DNA of 64,000 bases from Cohnella phaseoli (GCF_003386235.1 NZ_QRDZ01000046.1:1-64000), one strand, 5' to 3'. Positions 33,213 through 42,048 are shown, numbered from the stretch's first letter. Translations and numbers: made by a program. The notes: generated by a model not told the origin, from the letters alone.

Positions 33213-34838
33213 GTGGTGAAAAAATGGATGTCCGGCTTGGTTCTGGTCTCCGTATTGGGGACGGCTGTGCTAACAGGTTGCAGCAGCGATAGCGGTGAGA
33301 AAAATACAGCATCCAACGATGCAGGGAAAAGCTCGGCCAGCGCTTCGAACGACAACTTCCATCCAGAAGGCCTGCCGATCGTCGATAAGACCGTAACGCT
33401 GAATGCACTGACGATCCGCTGGGGCAACATGGGCGATTCCTTCGCGAAAAACGCGTGGCTGCAGGAGCTGGAAAAAAACTCGAACGTTAAGATCAACTGG
33501 CAGGTCATCTCTAACACCGACTGGGAAACGCAAAAATCCGTCATGCTCGCGAGCGGAAAAATGCCGGATATCATCGTCGGCGACATGGCGTTCGGCGATG
33601 CCGATATCATGAATAATCTTAGTCTGTTCCGCCCGCTCGACGATTATATCGATCAGTATATGCCGAATCTCAAAGCGGCGATGGCTGAAATGCCGGATCT
33701 GAAAAAGCTGAGTACGTTCCCGGATGGCAAAGTCTACTCGCTGCCGGCCAGACTGCCGTCGCGCCCGTATTCCTCCATACAACCGGTAATCAATAAGGCC
33801 TGGCTGGATAAGCTGGGCCTGAAGGAGCCGGAGACACTCGACGATCTGTACAAGGTGCTCAAGGCGTTCAAGGAACAGGATCCCAATGACAACGGCGTAT
33901 TGGACGAGATACCGTATAGCGATACCAAGGATGTCGATATGAATCTGTTTGCACCGTTTGGTATTACCGATATTCGCAACAACCATATGATGCTCAAGGA
34001 CGGCAAGCTCGAATATATCCCGACCTCGGACGCCTACAAGGCGGGCATCGCCTGGGTGAACAAGCTGTACTCGGAAGGCTTGATCGATAAGGAGACGTTT
34101 ACGCAGGACAATACGATGCTGACGGCCAAAAGGCAAAATCCGGACGCAGCGCTGGTCGGCTTCTCCTACCAGTGGACGCCGGATGCCGTATTCGGCCCTT
34201 GGAGCAAGCAATATGTGACGATCGCACCGATAAGCGGCCCGGACGGGAAGAAATATCAGGTCGGCGATCCGAACGGCTTGAGCTTCCGCCGCAACGAACT
34301 GCTGATCACGACCGCTTGTAAATATCCGGAGATAGCTGCACGCTGGGCCGACCAGTTCTATACCGGAGAAGCGAGCATTCAGAACTTCTGGGGCGCCATC
34401 GGCACTTCGATCAGCAAAAACGATGACGGCACTTATTCGTTGATGGACCCGCCGGAAGGCACAAGCGCCGACGCTTGGTATTGGGACAGCTCTCTGCGGG
34501 ACTTCGGTCCGAAGTACGTAAGCCCCGAATTCGAAAAGAAAATCAAGCTGGATCCCGCTACCGGCGACGGTCTGAAGCTGCAGCTTGACAACCTGGGCAA
34601 AGATTATGTGACGCAGCCGTTCCCGGACGTGATGTACACGGTCGAGGAGTATGAGGAGATGCCTACGCTGACGACGGATATCGAAAACTATATCAAGAGC
34701 ACTCGCGCAAAGTGGATCACGCAGGGCGGTATCGACGAGGAATGGGACTCCTACGTTAAGCAGCTCAATGACATGGGGTTGCAGAAGCTGATTCAGATCT
34801 ACAGCGATGCGTACGATCGCTACCAGAACGTGAAATAA
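33213..34838 (+). CDS. carbohydrate-binding lipoprotein, LplA/YtcQ type
   Basis: A 541-residue lipoprotein with a signal peptide ending in LTGC (Cys near residue 22), a Ser/Ala-rich linker, then a long family-1 solute-binding fold. The typical LplA stretch PDGKVYSLPAR is near residue 175. Its length (over 500 residues) separates it from the shorter MalE-type protein encoded at 5739. It starts at a GTG, either 33213 or the adjacent 33216, after GGGGAG. It delivers substrate to the two permeases upstream. Confidence 0.92.
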   Translation: MVKKWMSGLVLVSVLGTAVLTGCSSDSGEKNTASNDAGKSSASASNDNFHPEGLPIVDKTVTLNALTIRWGNMGDSFAKNAWLQELEKNSNVKINWQVISNTDWETQKSVMLASGKMPDIIVGDMAFGDADIMNNLSLFRPLDDYIDQYMPNLKAAMAEMPDLKKLSTFPDGKVYSLPARLPSRPYSSIQPVINKAWLDKLGLKEPETLDDLYKVLKAFKEQDPNDNGVLDEIPYSDTKDVDMNLFAPFGITDIRNNHMMLKDGKLEYIPTSDAYKAGIAWVNKLYSEGLIDKETFTQDNTMLTAKRQNPDAALVGFSYQWTPDAVFGPWSKQYVTIAPISGPDGKKYQVGDPNGLSFRRNELLITTACKYPEIAARWADQFYTGEASIQNFWGAIGTSISKNDDGTYSLMDPPEGTSADAWYWDSSLRDFGPKYVSPEFEKKIKLDPATGDGLKLQLDNLGKDYVTQPFPDVMYTVEEYEEMPTLTTDIENYIKSTRAKWITQGGIDEEWDSYVKQLNDMGLQKLIQIYSDAYDRYQNVK

Positions 34839-34883
34839 AACCTGCTTAACAGAAACAGAGTAATAGGGAGTGAAGACGATACG

Positions 34884-35960
34884 ATGCAAACCTATCGAAT
34901 CGGATTGATCGGTCTCGGCGGAATGGCGCATTCGCATCTTCGCTGGATGGCAGAGGAAGGCCGTTACGAGGTTGTTGCGGTCAGCGATGTGAATGAACAG
35001 GCGCTGGCGGAAAAAGGCGATGCGCTCGGCATTGCGCCCGGTAAAAGATATACCGATTTTGTACAACTGATCGCAGACCCGGACGTCGATGCCATTGTTT
35101 CCGTGACGCCGAACCATATTCATGCAGCGATCATTCGCGCCTGTCTGGAGGCAGGCAAGCCGTTTCTCGCCGAAAAGCCGTTTACCCGTATTTTACAGGA
35201 GGCAGATGCTCTGCTTGAGCAGTACGAAGCGCAGCCGATACGCGGCATGGTCGGATTCAGTTATCGCTACACGCCGGCCTTCCGCTATGCGCGGGAACTG
35301 GTTCGGGAAGGGAAGCTGGGCGCGGTGCGCAGCTTCTCCGTCCAGTACTTGCAAGGCTGGGGCTCGGTTCTGAACGACACGCCTTACATTTGGCGGTTCA
35401 ACCCGGAGATTACGGGAACGGGCACACTCGGCGATCTGGGCTCGCATATGATCGATATGGCGCGGTTTCTGTTCGGCGAATTCAAGGAGCTGTCGGCGCA
35501 ACTGCGCACTCTCGTTCCCGAGCGGCGCGATCCCGCCACAGGCCGGATGGTCAAGATCGAGATCGACGACTTTGTCAGCTTCCAAGGGCTGATGGCGGGA
35601 GGCGAGGCCGGTGTCTTTCAATCCTCTCGCAATGCGGTCGGCTCGGATAATCAGCACGAGGTGACGATCTACGGCGATTTCGGTACGCTGCATGCGTCGA
35701 CGCTGGAACCCGAGCGGGTCGTCTGGACCCGCGAGGAGGCGCCGGGCCGACTCGCACGGGCAGTCGTCGATGTGCCGGCGCATTGCAAGGCGACGCAGTA
35801 CGGCGACTTTCTGTTGCTGCTGGACGGCGAAGCGCCGGATGGCCTGCCGGGTTTCATGGATGGTTATCGCAACCAGGAGGTGCTGGACGCCGTCATTCGT
35901 TCGAGCGAGCAACGGCGCACCGTATCGTTGTCGAATTCGTCAGACCCGTTATCAGAATAG
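34884..35960 (+). CDS. Gfo/Idh/MocA family oxidoreductase
   Basis: A 358-residue protein. The N-terminal Rossmann fold begins with RIGLIGLGGMAHSH; the family motif is EKPF near residue 96, followed by the C-terminal alpha/beta domain (LGDLGSHMIDMARF near residue 185). These enzymes oxidise or reduce sugars or polyols with NAD(P). In thuAB-type loci a ThuB oxidoreductase of this family works with ThuA on 3-keto disaccharides; a broken thuA lies 61 bp downstream, so this gene may be thuB-like. It probably acts on the sugar imported by the upstream transporter. Confidence 0.9.
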   Translation: MQTYRIGLIGLGGMAHSHLRWMAEEGRYEVVAVSDVNEQALAEKGDALGIAPGKRYTDFVQLIADPDVDAIVSVTPNHIHAAIIRACLEAGKPFLAEKPFTRILQEADALLEQYEAQPIRGMVGFSYRYTPAFRYARELVREGKLGAVRSFSVQYLQGWGSVLNDTPYIWRFNPEITGTGTLGDLGSHMIDMARFLFGEFKELSAQLRTLVPERRDPATGRMVKIEIDDFVSFQGLMAGGEAGVFQSSRNAVGSDNQHEVTIYGDFGTLHASTLEPERVVWTREEAPGRLARAVVDVPAHCKATQYGDFLLLLDGEAPDGLPGFMDGYRNQEVLDAVIRSSEQRRTVSLSNSSDPLSE

Positions 35961-35969
35961 ACACGTAGG

Positions 35970-35998
35970 AGCGGGCGGGCCATAGGTCGGCCCGCTTA
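35970..35998 (+). terminator. hairpin after the oxidoreductase gene
   Basis: AGCGGGC pairs with GCCCGCT, followed by TATT. It lies between the oxidoreductase gene and the thuA remnant. The short T tail makes it a weak terminator. Confidence 0.5.
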
Positions 35999-36021
35999 TT
36001 GCGAATAGGAGGTTTCAACCA

Positions 36022-36251
36022 ATGGCAACGATTAAAGTTACCGTGTGGAATGAATATCGGCACGAAAAAACAAACCCGCACGTGGCGGAAATCTATCCGG
36101 AAGGCATTCACGGCGCGATTGCAGGATATTTGCGGACGGTGGATTCGCTTGAGGTTGCGACGGCGCGGTAAAATGGGCCGCCCCGACAAAAGGAGCGACG
36201 ATCTCCTACGGACATATCGCGGCAGGTAGTCTGGCAAAGAGCAGTGAATAA
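36022..36251 (+). pseudogene. thuA: internally deleted thuA remnant
   Basis: The ATG at 36022, after AGGAGG, opens a ThuA N-terminus (VTVWNEYRHEKTNPHVAEIY, then GIHGAI) that stops at TAA 36169-36171 after 49 residues. In another frame, from about 36165, a ThuA-like C-terminus follows (AVKWAAPTKGATISYGHIAA) and ends at TAA 36249-36251. The middle of the roughly 240-residue protein, about 170 residues, is missing, and the junction near 36165 is out of frame. So this is an internal deletion, not an edge truncation. Intact ThuA acts with a Gfo/Idh partner in trehalose-type sugar use. Confidence 0.75.
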
Positions 36252-36285
36252 TTTACCGCAATATCATCATTAAGGAGCAAAAATC

Positions 36286-36390
36286 ATGCGCGAAAAATGG
36301 TGGAAGTTGACGGTCGTCTATCAGGTATACCCTCGGAGCTTTCAAGATACGAACGGAGATGGCATTGGTTTGAGACAGCTTCGGAGCTGA
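36286..36390 (+). pseudogene. 5' fragment of a GH13 alpha-glucosidase gene
   Basis: After AAGGAG, an ATG opens 34 codons reading MREKWWKLTVVYQVYPRSFQ and then DTNGDGIG, the exact start of oligo-1,6-glucosidase/trehalose-6-phosphate hydrolase proteins (normally about 550 residues). The match ends abruptly at GDGIG and a stop follows at 36388. No catalytic region is left. Together with the thuA deletion just upstream it shows decay of the end of this sugar operon. I could not recognise a GH13 C-terminus in the 36391-36424 sequence. Confidence 0.75.
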
Positions 36391-36424
36391 ATCCGTTCGC
36401 CTCAGTTCATTTTCAAATTTCTAT

Positions 36425-36448
36425 AACCCCGAAAGGGGTTTTTCTTTT
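36425..36448 (+). terminator. intrinsic terminator of the decayed sugar operon
   Basis: AACCCC-GAAA-GGGGTT with a stable GAAA tetraloop, followed by TTTCTTTT. It touches the 3' end of the convergent ParB-like gene. Confidence 0.85.
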
Positions 36449-37595
36449 ATTTTCTGACGGTCAGCATATCCTTTACCGAGCGCCATTCCGCGAGATGCTT
36501 CTCCAGATCGGCGATCAGCGTATCCACGTCCCGGGAGAATTGCTGCAGCTCGATGCCTTCCAGCTCCGGCAGGTCGGACGGAGACAGCGGGCCGGGAGGA
36601 GGCAAGGTGGCAAGCAGCAGGTTCAGCATGTCCTCGACGAAGCTGCCGGACGTAGGCTCATCGTCTTCATCCGATTCAGGCGTCTCTTCCGCCAGGCCGG
36701 AGAGCATGGGCATGGCGAGCTGAACGGTTTCGGAAGTTACTCTTGCCCTTGCTCTCGGCAGATCGACGGCCGATCTTTCCTCCGCCGCGGGTGGAACCGG
36801 CGCCTGAGTGCCATTCTCCGCTACCGAATTTTCCGGAGGCGCTATGTAAGGCTCCTCCTTGGGCATCGCGCTTTTGGCTCTTTCTTTGCGGTTGTGCTCG
36901 TACGTCGACCAGGTTTCGAGCAGCTGGTATCCCGTCTTAAACAGCAGCTTGCCCTTTGTCGCGTCGGAAATTTCCTTATCCTTGAACAAGCGCGCGATCC
37001 GCTTCACATCGGTGACGGGCATCTCGTCTTCGGCCATGATAAGCGCCAGAGAATCGCGATATTCCATTGGCAAGTCCTTGAGCGCTATCACTTGATCCTC
37101 GGTCAGCCGTCCTTTCTTAATCTCGGTGCCGGCAGAGATCAGTTGGCGGACGGCGGGGCTGAACTTCAACAGCTCCAGCTTGTTCTTAATATAGTTTTCC
37201 GGCTTGCCCAGCTTGCTGGACAAATACTTGACCGAGCTGCTGAACTTCGGATCGGTCAGCAGCTTATTGAAAGCTTCGGCTTCCTCGATCGGAGAGAAGC
37301 CTTGCCGAGTCAAGTTTTCCGCGATCTGCTCCAGATAGATTTCCATCTCGTCCGTCGCTTCGGATACGATGCACGGAATCGTCGGCAGGCTCAGCGCGGT
37401 GCAAGCTTTGTAACGCCGGTTGCCGTAAATGATTTTGTAGCGCCCGTCCGGGGTTTTGCGGACTTTAATGGGCGATAGCAGCCCCAGCTCTCCAATGCTG
37501 TTCATTAGCTCCTGCAGAGCTTCGTCGTCGAACTGGTAGCGGGGCTGCTCTTTATCTTCATCGATTAAATGCGTAGCAATCGGAATAATGTCCAT
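36447..37595 (-). CDS. ParB/Spo0J-like partition-family protein
   Basis: A 382-residue protein. The N-terminal ParB/sulfiredoxin-like domain (about 8-100) carries GNRRYKA, in the place of the CTP-binding G(E/D)RRxRA motif, and NLTRQGFSPIEEAEAF. A KorB-like HTH region follows (about 120-180), then a low-complexity, Pro/Glu-rich C-terminal half. No parA/soj gene adjoins, so it is not the chromosomal parAB locus. It could be a Noc-like or orphan ParB regulator. The start follows GGAGACC weakly. Confidence 0.75.
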   Translation of the reverse strand: MDIIPIATHLIDEDKEQPRYQFDDEALQELMNSIGELGLLSPIKVRKTPDGRYKIIYGNRRYKACTALSLPTIPCIVSEATDEMEIYLEQIAENLTRQGFSPIEEAEAFNKLLTDPKFSSSVKYLSSKLGKPENYIKNKLELLKFSPAVRQLISAGTEIKKGRLTEDQVIALKDLPMEYRDSLALIMAEDEMPVTDVKRIARLFKDKEISDATKGKLLFKTGYQLLETWSTYEHNRKERAKSAMPKEEPYIAPPENSVAENGTQAPVPPAAEERSAVDLPRARARVTSETVQLAMPMLSGLAEETPESDEDDEPTSGSFVEDMLNLLLATLPPPGPLSPSDLPELEGIELQQFSRDVDTLIADLEKHLAEWRSVKDMLTVRK

Positions 37596-37748
37596 GCTTG
37601 GTCTCCTGTCTATGAATTCTTATAAGGACGAGCCAGTGGGAACATCTGTATTATAGCTCAGCGACGCGACGATGGGAATAAAGCTTGAAGTTTCAAAATC
37701 GCTCGTACTATGATAGGAGGATGCAAAATAGACAAGGAGATCGTTATT

Positions 37749-38990
37749 TTGAACAGATATCAAGACAGACTTGCGGCTGGGACGGGAGAGCGCGGCAGCG
37801 CCGGACGGCTCTGGTATGTGGCGCTGCTCGGATCGTTGTCGGCCTTCGGGCCTTTATCTCTTGATTTGTACTTGCCGGCGCTGCCGGGATTGGCGGAAAA
37901 TCTGCACACGAGTTCGTCCTACGCGCAGCTCAGCTTGACCGCTTGTATGATCGGACTGTCGGTCGGCCAACTGTTCGCCGGGGCGATCAGCGACTTTCGC
38001 GGCCGTAGAGGACCGCTGCTGATCGGAGTGGCGGTCTACGCCATCGCTTCGATGTTGTGCGCCTTCAGTCCGTCGATTGGCGTACTGATCGCGCTCCGGT
38101 TCGTGCAAGGCTTGGCAGGATCGGCGGGCATCGTCATTTCCCGGGCGATTGTCCGGGATCTGTATTCCGGCTCCGAGCTGACGAAATTTTATGCGATGCT
38201 CATGCTGGTTAACGGCGCAGCGCCGATCTTGTCGCCGGTCGTCGGCGGGCAGCTGCTGAAGTTTACGTCATGGGAAGGACTATTCATCGTGCTCGCCGCT
38301 TGGGGAGTCGTTACGCTGCTCGCCGTCTTTTTCGGCTTGCGCGAGACGTTGCCGACGGAAAAAAGGATGACGGGCGGGCTGAAGACGACATTCTCGACGT
38401 TCCGCACATTGCTCGGAGACCGGTTGTTTATGGGGTATGCGTTGTCGCAGGCGCTGGTGACGGCGGCCATGTTCGCTTACATCTCGGGCTCGCCGTTCGT
38501 GCTGCAGAACATTTACGGTGTATCTCCGCAGCTGTTCAGCTTGTTTTTCGCCATTAACGGCGTAGGAATAATAATTGCGGGACAAACGGCGGGGAGATTG
38601 GCGGGAAGAATAGGGGAGAAGAAGCTGTTTGTGACCGGTCTGCTGCTCGCTATGCTAGGGGGCTTGGCTCTGTTGGCCGTCATCCTTGCGGGCGGAGGTC
38701 TAATCGCGCTGCTTGTGCCGCTCTTCTTCGTCGTCTCCAGCGTCGGTCTCGTCGGCTCGGCCGGTTTTACGCTGGCGATGAGCAAGCATGGGCATGCGGC
38801 CGGAAGCGCTTCGGCGCTGCTCGGATTGCTGGCGTTTCTGTTCGGCGCGGCGCTGGCGCCGCTGGTCGGCGTAGCGGGAAGCGCGAACGCGCTGCCTATG
38901 GGTCTGCTGATCGCCGCGGCGAACGTCGGCGCAGTCGCTTGTTACCTCTGTATGGTTCGCGCAGTTGAGCAAAAGAGTCAAAAGCTGTAA
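37749..38990 (+). CDS. Bcr/CflA family drug-resistance MFS transporter
   Basis: A 413-residue protein with twelve hydrophobic helices and the Bcr/CflA signature LSLDLYLPALPGLAENL in helix 1, then GQLFAGAISDFRGRRGPLL (motif A). Members export bicyclomycin, chloramphenicol, sulfonamides or sulfur compounds by proton antiport. I favour the TTG at 37749 (AAGGAG nine bases upstream); an in-frame ATG at 37710 has no clear ribosome site. It appears to be a single-gene unit. Confidence 0.88.
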   Translation: MNRYQDRLAAGTGERGSAGRLWYVALLGSLSAFGPLSLDLYLPALPGLAENLHTSSSYAQLSLTACMIGLSVGQLFAGAISDFRGRRGPLLIGVAVYAIASMLCAFSPSIGVLIALRFVQGLAGSAGIVISRAIVRDLYSGSELTKFYAMLMLVNGAAPILSPVVGGQLLKFTSWEGLFIVLAAWGVVTLLAVFFGLRETLPTEKRMTGGLKTTFSTFRTLLGDRLFMGYALSQALVTAAMFAYISGSPFVLQNIYGVSPQLFSLFFAINGVGIIIAGQTAGRLAGRIGEKKLFVTGLLLAMLGGLALLAVILAGGGLIALLVPLFFVVSSVGLVGSAGFTLAMSKHGHAAGSASALLGLLAFLFGAALAPLVGVAGSANALPMGLLIAAANVGAVACYLCMVRAVEQKSQKL

Positions 38991-39081
38991 GGTTAAGATA
39001 TATTAAATGAACTGAGATACTGTAACGATTAGATCCCTTTCGGAATGCAACGGGACTTCTCTTCACAGGAAGGAGCGGCCT

Positions 39082-39828
39082 ATGATCGCGCAATCCCCTC
39101 AAGACATCGACCAATTGAAGAAAATCGGCAAAATCGTGGCCCTAACGATTGAGGAAATGAAAAAGCGGACGCAGCCCGGAATGACGACGAGGCAACTCGA
39201 CTTGATCGGCCGGGACGTACTGCTTTCGCACGGAGCGGCGTCCGCTCCGATGAAGGACGTGCAATTCCCCGGCTATACGTGCATCAGCATTAACGAAGAG
39301 GTTGCTCACGGCATTCCCGGTGACCGGATCATTCAAGCCGGCGACCTGGTGAACGTCGACGTATCTGCAGAGCTGGAAGGCTATTACGCCGATGCCGGCC
39401 AATCGTTTCAGGTGGCTCCCGTCGAGACCGAAGTGGATCGTCTGTGCCGACATACGTACGCGACGATGATGAAGGTAATCTCCGGTTTGAAGGGCGGCGT
39501 CAAGCTGAACCAGATCGGCAAAACGATGCAGGAGGAAGCAAAGCGGGGAGGCTACCGCATTATCGAAAATTTGTGCAGCCACGGCGTAGGCAGAAGCTTG
39601 CATGAGGAGCCCTTCGAGATTTTGCCCTATTCCGAGCCGCGCGACCGAAGAGTGCTGAAGGCGGGCCAGGTCATTACGATAGAGCCGTTCGTCTCGACGG
39701 GGGCGACCTACGTCGACCAGCAGGCGGACGGCTGGACGCTTAAAGTGCCCGATCGCAGCCGCGTCGCGCAGTTTGAGCATACGATCATTATTACGAACGG
39801 CAATCCGATCATTACGACCGTTTGTTAA
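39082..39828 (+). CDS. map: methionine aminopeptidase, type I
   Basis: A 248-residue enzyme that removes the initiator Met from new proteins. All five metal ligands are visible in order: Asp in NVDVSAELEGYYADAG (two Asp), His in CSHGVGRSLHEEP, Glu in ITIEPFVS and Glu in AQFEHTIII. It has no N-terminal zinc-finger extension. It is a second-copy type (not in the ribosomal-protein cluster), lying alone between a drug exporter and an RNase H gene. GAAGGAG lies upstream of the ATG. Confidence 0.95.
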   Translation: MIAQSPQDIDQLKKIGKIVALTIEEMKKRTQPGMTTRQLDLIGRDVLLSHGAASAPMKDVQFPGYTCISINEEVAHGIPGDRIIQAGDLVNVDVSAELEGYYADAGQSFQVAPVETEVDRLCRHTYATMMKVISGLKGGVKLNQIGKTMQEEAKRGGYRIIENLCSHGVGRSLHEEPFEILPYSEPRDRRVLKAGQVITIEPFVSTGATYVDQQADGWTLKVPDRSRVAQFEHTIIITNGNPIITTVC

Positions 39829-39858
39829 ACGGCTGACGGAACGGGAGAGTAACGAAAG

Positions 39859-40497
39859 ATGTCGAAAACGAAAACGAAGCATTACGTCGTATGGGTCGGA
39901 CGCAAGCCCGGGGTGTACGATAGCTGGGCGGAGTGCCAAAAGCAAATCAACCAGTTCGACGAGGCGAAATACAAGTCCTACGAATCCAAGGCGACCGCGG
40001 ATCAAGCGTACCGGGAAGGCTGGAAGAAGCATTGGGGCAGCGGCAAAAAGACCGGCTCCGCCAAAGCCGGGGCAGGAGAGAGCCTGGGGGAGGTCGACTA
40101 CGACAGCATCTCCGTCGACGTAGGCACAAGAGGCAATCCGGGACCGGTGGAATACAAAGGCGTGGATACGAAGACGGGGGAGGTGCTGTTCGCGGTAGGT
40201 CCGATCGCCAAAGGAACGAACAATCTCGGAGAGTTCCTCGCGATCGTGCATGCGCTGGCCTATTTGAAGAAAATCGGCAGCGGCAAAACGGTCTACAGCG
40301 ACTCCGTCAACGCGATGAAATGGGTCAAGCAGAAGGAAGTATCCACTACGCTCCCGAGGGACGAGACGACACGGGAAATCTGGGATCTGATCGACCGCGC
40401 GGTCCGCTGGCTGAAGACGAACAGCTACCCCAACAAGGTACTCAAATGGCAGACGAAGCAATGGGGCGAGATCAAGGCGGATTACGGCCGGAAATAA
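39859..40497 (+). CDS. ribonuclease H with viroplasmin-type RNA/DNA-hybrid-binding domain
   Basis: A 212-residue protein. The N-terminal domain (about 5-50, HYVVWVGRKPGVYDSWAECQ) is the caulimovirus-viroplasmin/HBD fold that binds RNA-DNA hybrids. The C-terminal RNase H domain starts at about 80, with catalytic Asp in SVDVG, Glu in NLGEFLAIVHAL, Asp in YSDSVNA and a late Asp near the C-terminus. It should degrade the RNA of RNA/DNA hybrids. It follows map by 30 bp and may be cotranscribed with it. Confidence 0.9.
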   Translation: MSKTKTKHYVVWVGRKPGVYDSWAECQKQINQFDEAKYKSYESKATADQAYREGWKKHWGSGKKTGSAKAGAGESLGEVDYDSISVDVGTRGNPGPVEYKGVDTKTGEVLFAVGPIAKGTNNLGEFLAIVHALAYLKKIGSGKTVYSDSVNAMKWVKQKEVSTTLPRDETTREIWDLIDRAVRWLKTNSYPNKVLKWQTKQWGEIKADYGRK

Positions 40498-40617
40498 GAA
40501 TAGGCAATTCATCATTCGCATTCGGGGGTATAGTGTTGAAGGCATTGAGTAAAGCGGCAACGAAAGCTCCGATCTTACGTGGGCGAACGTAAATAGCCAA
40601 TCGCAGAGACGCAAAAC

Positions 40618-40671
40618 AAATCCCCCTCGCTATGACCGCGGCGCCGCCGACGGTTCGCTCAAGGGGGATTT
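40618..40671. terminator. hairpin between convergent genes
   Basis: AAATCCCCCT (40618-40627) pairs perfectly with AGGGGGATTT (40662-40671), with an inner ACCG/CGGT. It lies between the RNase H gene and the convergent cse60 gene and can act in both directions, though the T tails are short. Confidence 0.65.
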
Positions 40672-40712
40672 GCCGCTAGGAGCCGAATTCCGTGCGGCTG
40701 CCGATATCCGCG

Positions 40713-40925
40713 CTATCGTTTGGCGGATGGGGATGGAGCGGAATCCGTTCTGTAGACGACCAAGATCGCGCTGCGCTGCTCGCTGATATTGTTCAAGCTC
40801 GGTTTACTGATCGAGCTGTAGCAGATGTTGATCACTTGCTCGTCCTTCAGCTCGGCGAGAAATTCGTTCACTCTTTTCTCGGCCAGGGAGCTGTCGCTAT
40901 CCACAAATTCTTTGACTCTAATCAT
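40713..40925 (-). CDS. cse60: sporulation protein Cse60
   Basis: A 70-residue protein reading MIRVKEFVDSDSSLAEKRVN and then EFLAELKDEQVINI, characteristic of Cse60. In B. subtilis cse60 is a sporulation gene whose product is not biochemically defined. The start at 40925 follows GGAGGG. A longer in-frame reading runs upstream into the methylase region without a ribosome site. It lies 65 bp downstream of the methylase gene on the same strand. I did not find a convincing forespore sigma promoter in that gap. Confidence 0.85.
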   Translation of the reverse strand: MIRVKEFVDSDSSLAEKRVNEFLAELKDEQVINICYSSISKPSLNNISEQRSAILVVYRTDSAPSPSAKR

Positions 40926-40990
40926 GGGAAATCCCTCCAATCGTAGCATTGACGGAGCCAGCTCTGGTGACAGAACGTCCGTCGTTTTCT

Positions 40991-41950
40991 TTAAAGCCGA
41001 GGCTGCCCGCTGCGCGGAAGCGTATTCCGTTCCCAGAATACGCCGTCCGAGTACCCTTGAATAGAGGCGTCTTGCTCGGCCAGTCGCAGTCTCTTCTCTG
41101 TCAGGCAGCAGTAAGACTCGTCGATCTCGACGGTGACGAACTGCCGGTTCAGCTTTTTGGCGACGACGGCCGTCGTGCCTGCTCCACCGAAAGGATCGAA
41201 AACGACGTCGCGCTCGTCCGAGCTGGCTAGAATGATTTTGGCCAGCAGCTTCTCCGGCTTCTGTGTGGGATGATCCGTGTTCTCGGCCATGGACCAGAAG
41301 GGCACCGTCAGATCGGTCCACAGATTGGAAGGATGCGTAAGGCGGTACTTGCCGTCCTCGCCTTCCGCCCAGTCCTTCGGCACGCCATGGGCCGTCCGAT
41401 AAGGGGCGATGACCCGCCGCTTCAGCTTGACGCGATCGACATAGAACTTGTAGTCGGTCGATTTCGTGCAGTGCCAAATATCCTCCGAGGCGTTCTTCCA
41501 GTTCGAGAGCGCTCCCCGCCCTTTTTCCCGTTCCCATGTAATCCGGTTAATGACGTTAAGATAGCTGGAAGCGATCTCGAAGATCGAATGGCTGGATCGC
41601 CAATCCCCGCATATGTAGACGGTCGCGCCGGGCTTCAGAATGCGCATAAGCTTGCCGAACCAGCCGTCCAGCCATTCCGCGTACTCCCGATGATTCATAC
41701 GGTTAAAGGTTTGGCCGTTAAAATTTTTCGTCAGATTGTACGGAGGATCGATGAACAGCAAATCTACGAACTCGTCCGGCAAATAATCGATTGCCTCAAA
41801 CAGATTTTGGCAGACCGTGCGGTTCAGCAGCTGCTCCGCCTCCATCGGCGCCGCCAACGAGATCAGCCGTGCGCGATATTCCGTTCTCTCGGCTTCGCTG
41901 AGCGCAATCGTTTTATTGCGTTTCGCGCGTTCTTTTCCGCTCTCGGGCAT
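40991..41950 (-). CDS. solitary DNA methyltransferase (beta-type, N6-adenine or N4-cytosine)
   Basis: A 319-residue protein. The catalytic motif DPPYNLT is at residues 68-74 and the AdoMet-binding motif DPFGGAGTT comes late (around residue 250), the beta-class order. DHPTQKP before the latter is typical. DPPY suggests N6-adenine methylation, but N4-cytosine cannot be excluded. No restriction enzyme or specificity subunit is nearby, so it is an orphan methylase, possibly regulatory. I start at 41950, where GGGAGGTG sits seven bases upstream; a 15-codon upstream extension has none. The recognition site is unknown. Confidence 0.9.
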   Translation of the reverse strand: MPESGKERAKRNKTIALSEAERTEYRARLISLAAPMEAEQLLNRTVCQNLFEAIDYLPDEFVDLLFIDPPYNLTKNFNGQTFNRMNHREYAEWLDGWFGKLMRILKPGATVYICGDWRSSHSIFEIASSYLNVINRITWEREKGRGALSNWKNASEDIWHCTKSTDYKFYVDRVKLKRRVIAPYRTAHGVPKDWAEGEDGKYRLTHPSNLWTDLTVPFWSMAENTDHPTQKPEKLLAKIILASSDERDVVFDPFGGAGTTAVVAKKLNRQFVTVEIDESYCCLTEKRLRLAEQDASIQGYSDGVFWERNTLPRSGQPRL

Positions 41951-42048
41951 GGAGCAGCACCTCCCAACATTAGTAAGCTTAGATTCCCCTATCATATAAG
42001 ATACTAGAGCGGGTTATCAACAGCGCGCATTTATTTTCGGGAAAGACC

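Noticed and set aside
33270..35123. 617-codon open frame on the minus strand
   Set aside because: It is antisense to the LplA-type lipoprotein gene and the start of the oxidoreductase gene, both of which have clear family motifs; high G+C and codon bias leave long antisense frames open.
36297..37478. 393-codon plus-strand frame over the ParB-like gene
   Set aside because: It begins in the GH13 remnant, crosses the 36425-36448 terminator and is antisense to the ParB motifs, so it is a shadow.
40530..40590. TTG-started short frame (L)KALSKAATKAPILRGRT after the RNase H gene
   Set aside because: A GGGGG lies upstream, but the frame is only 18 codons long and I could not link it to any known small protein; not enough support to call a gene.
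39142..40614. 490-codon minus-strand frame
   Set aside because: Antisense to map and the RNase H gene; composition is Arg/Leu-rich shadow sequence with no domain.
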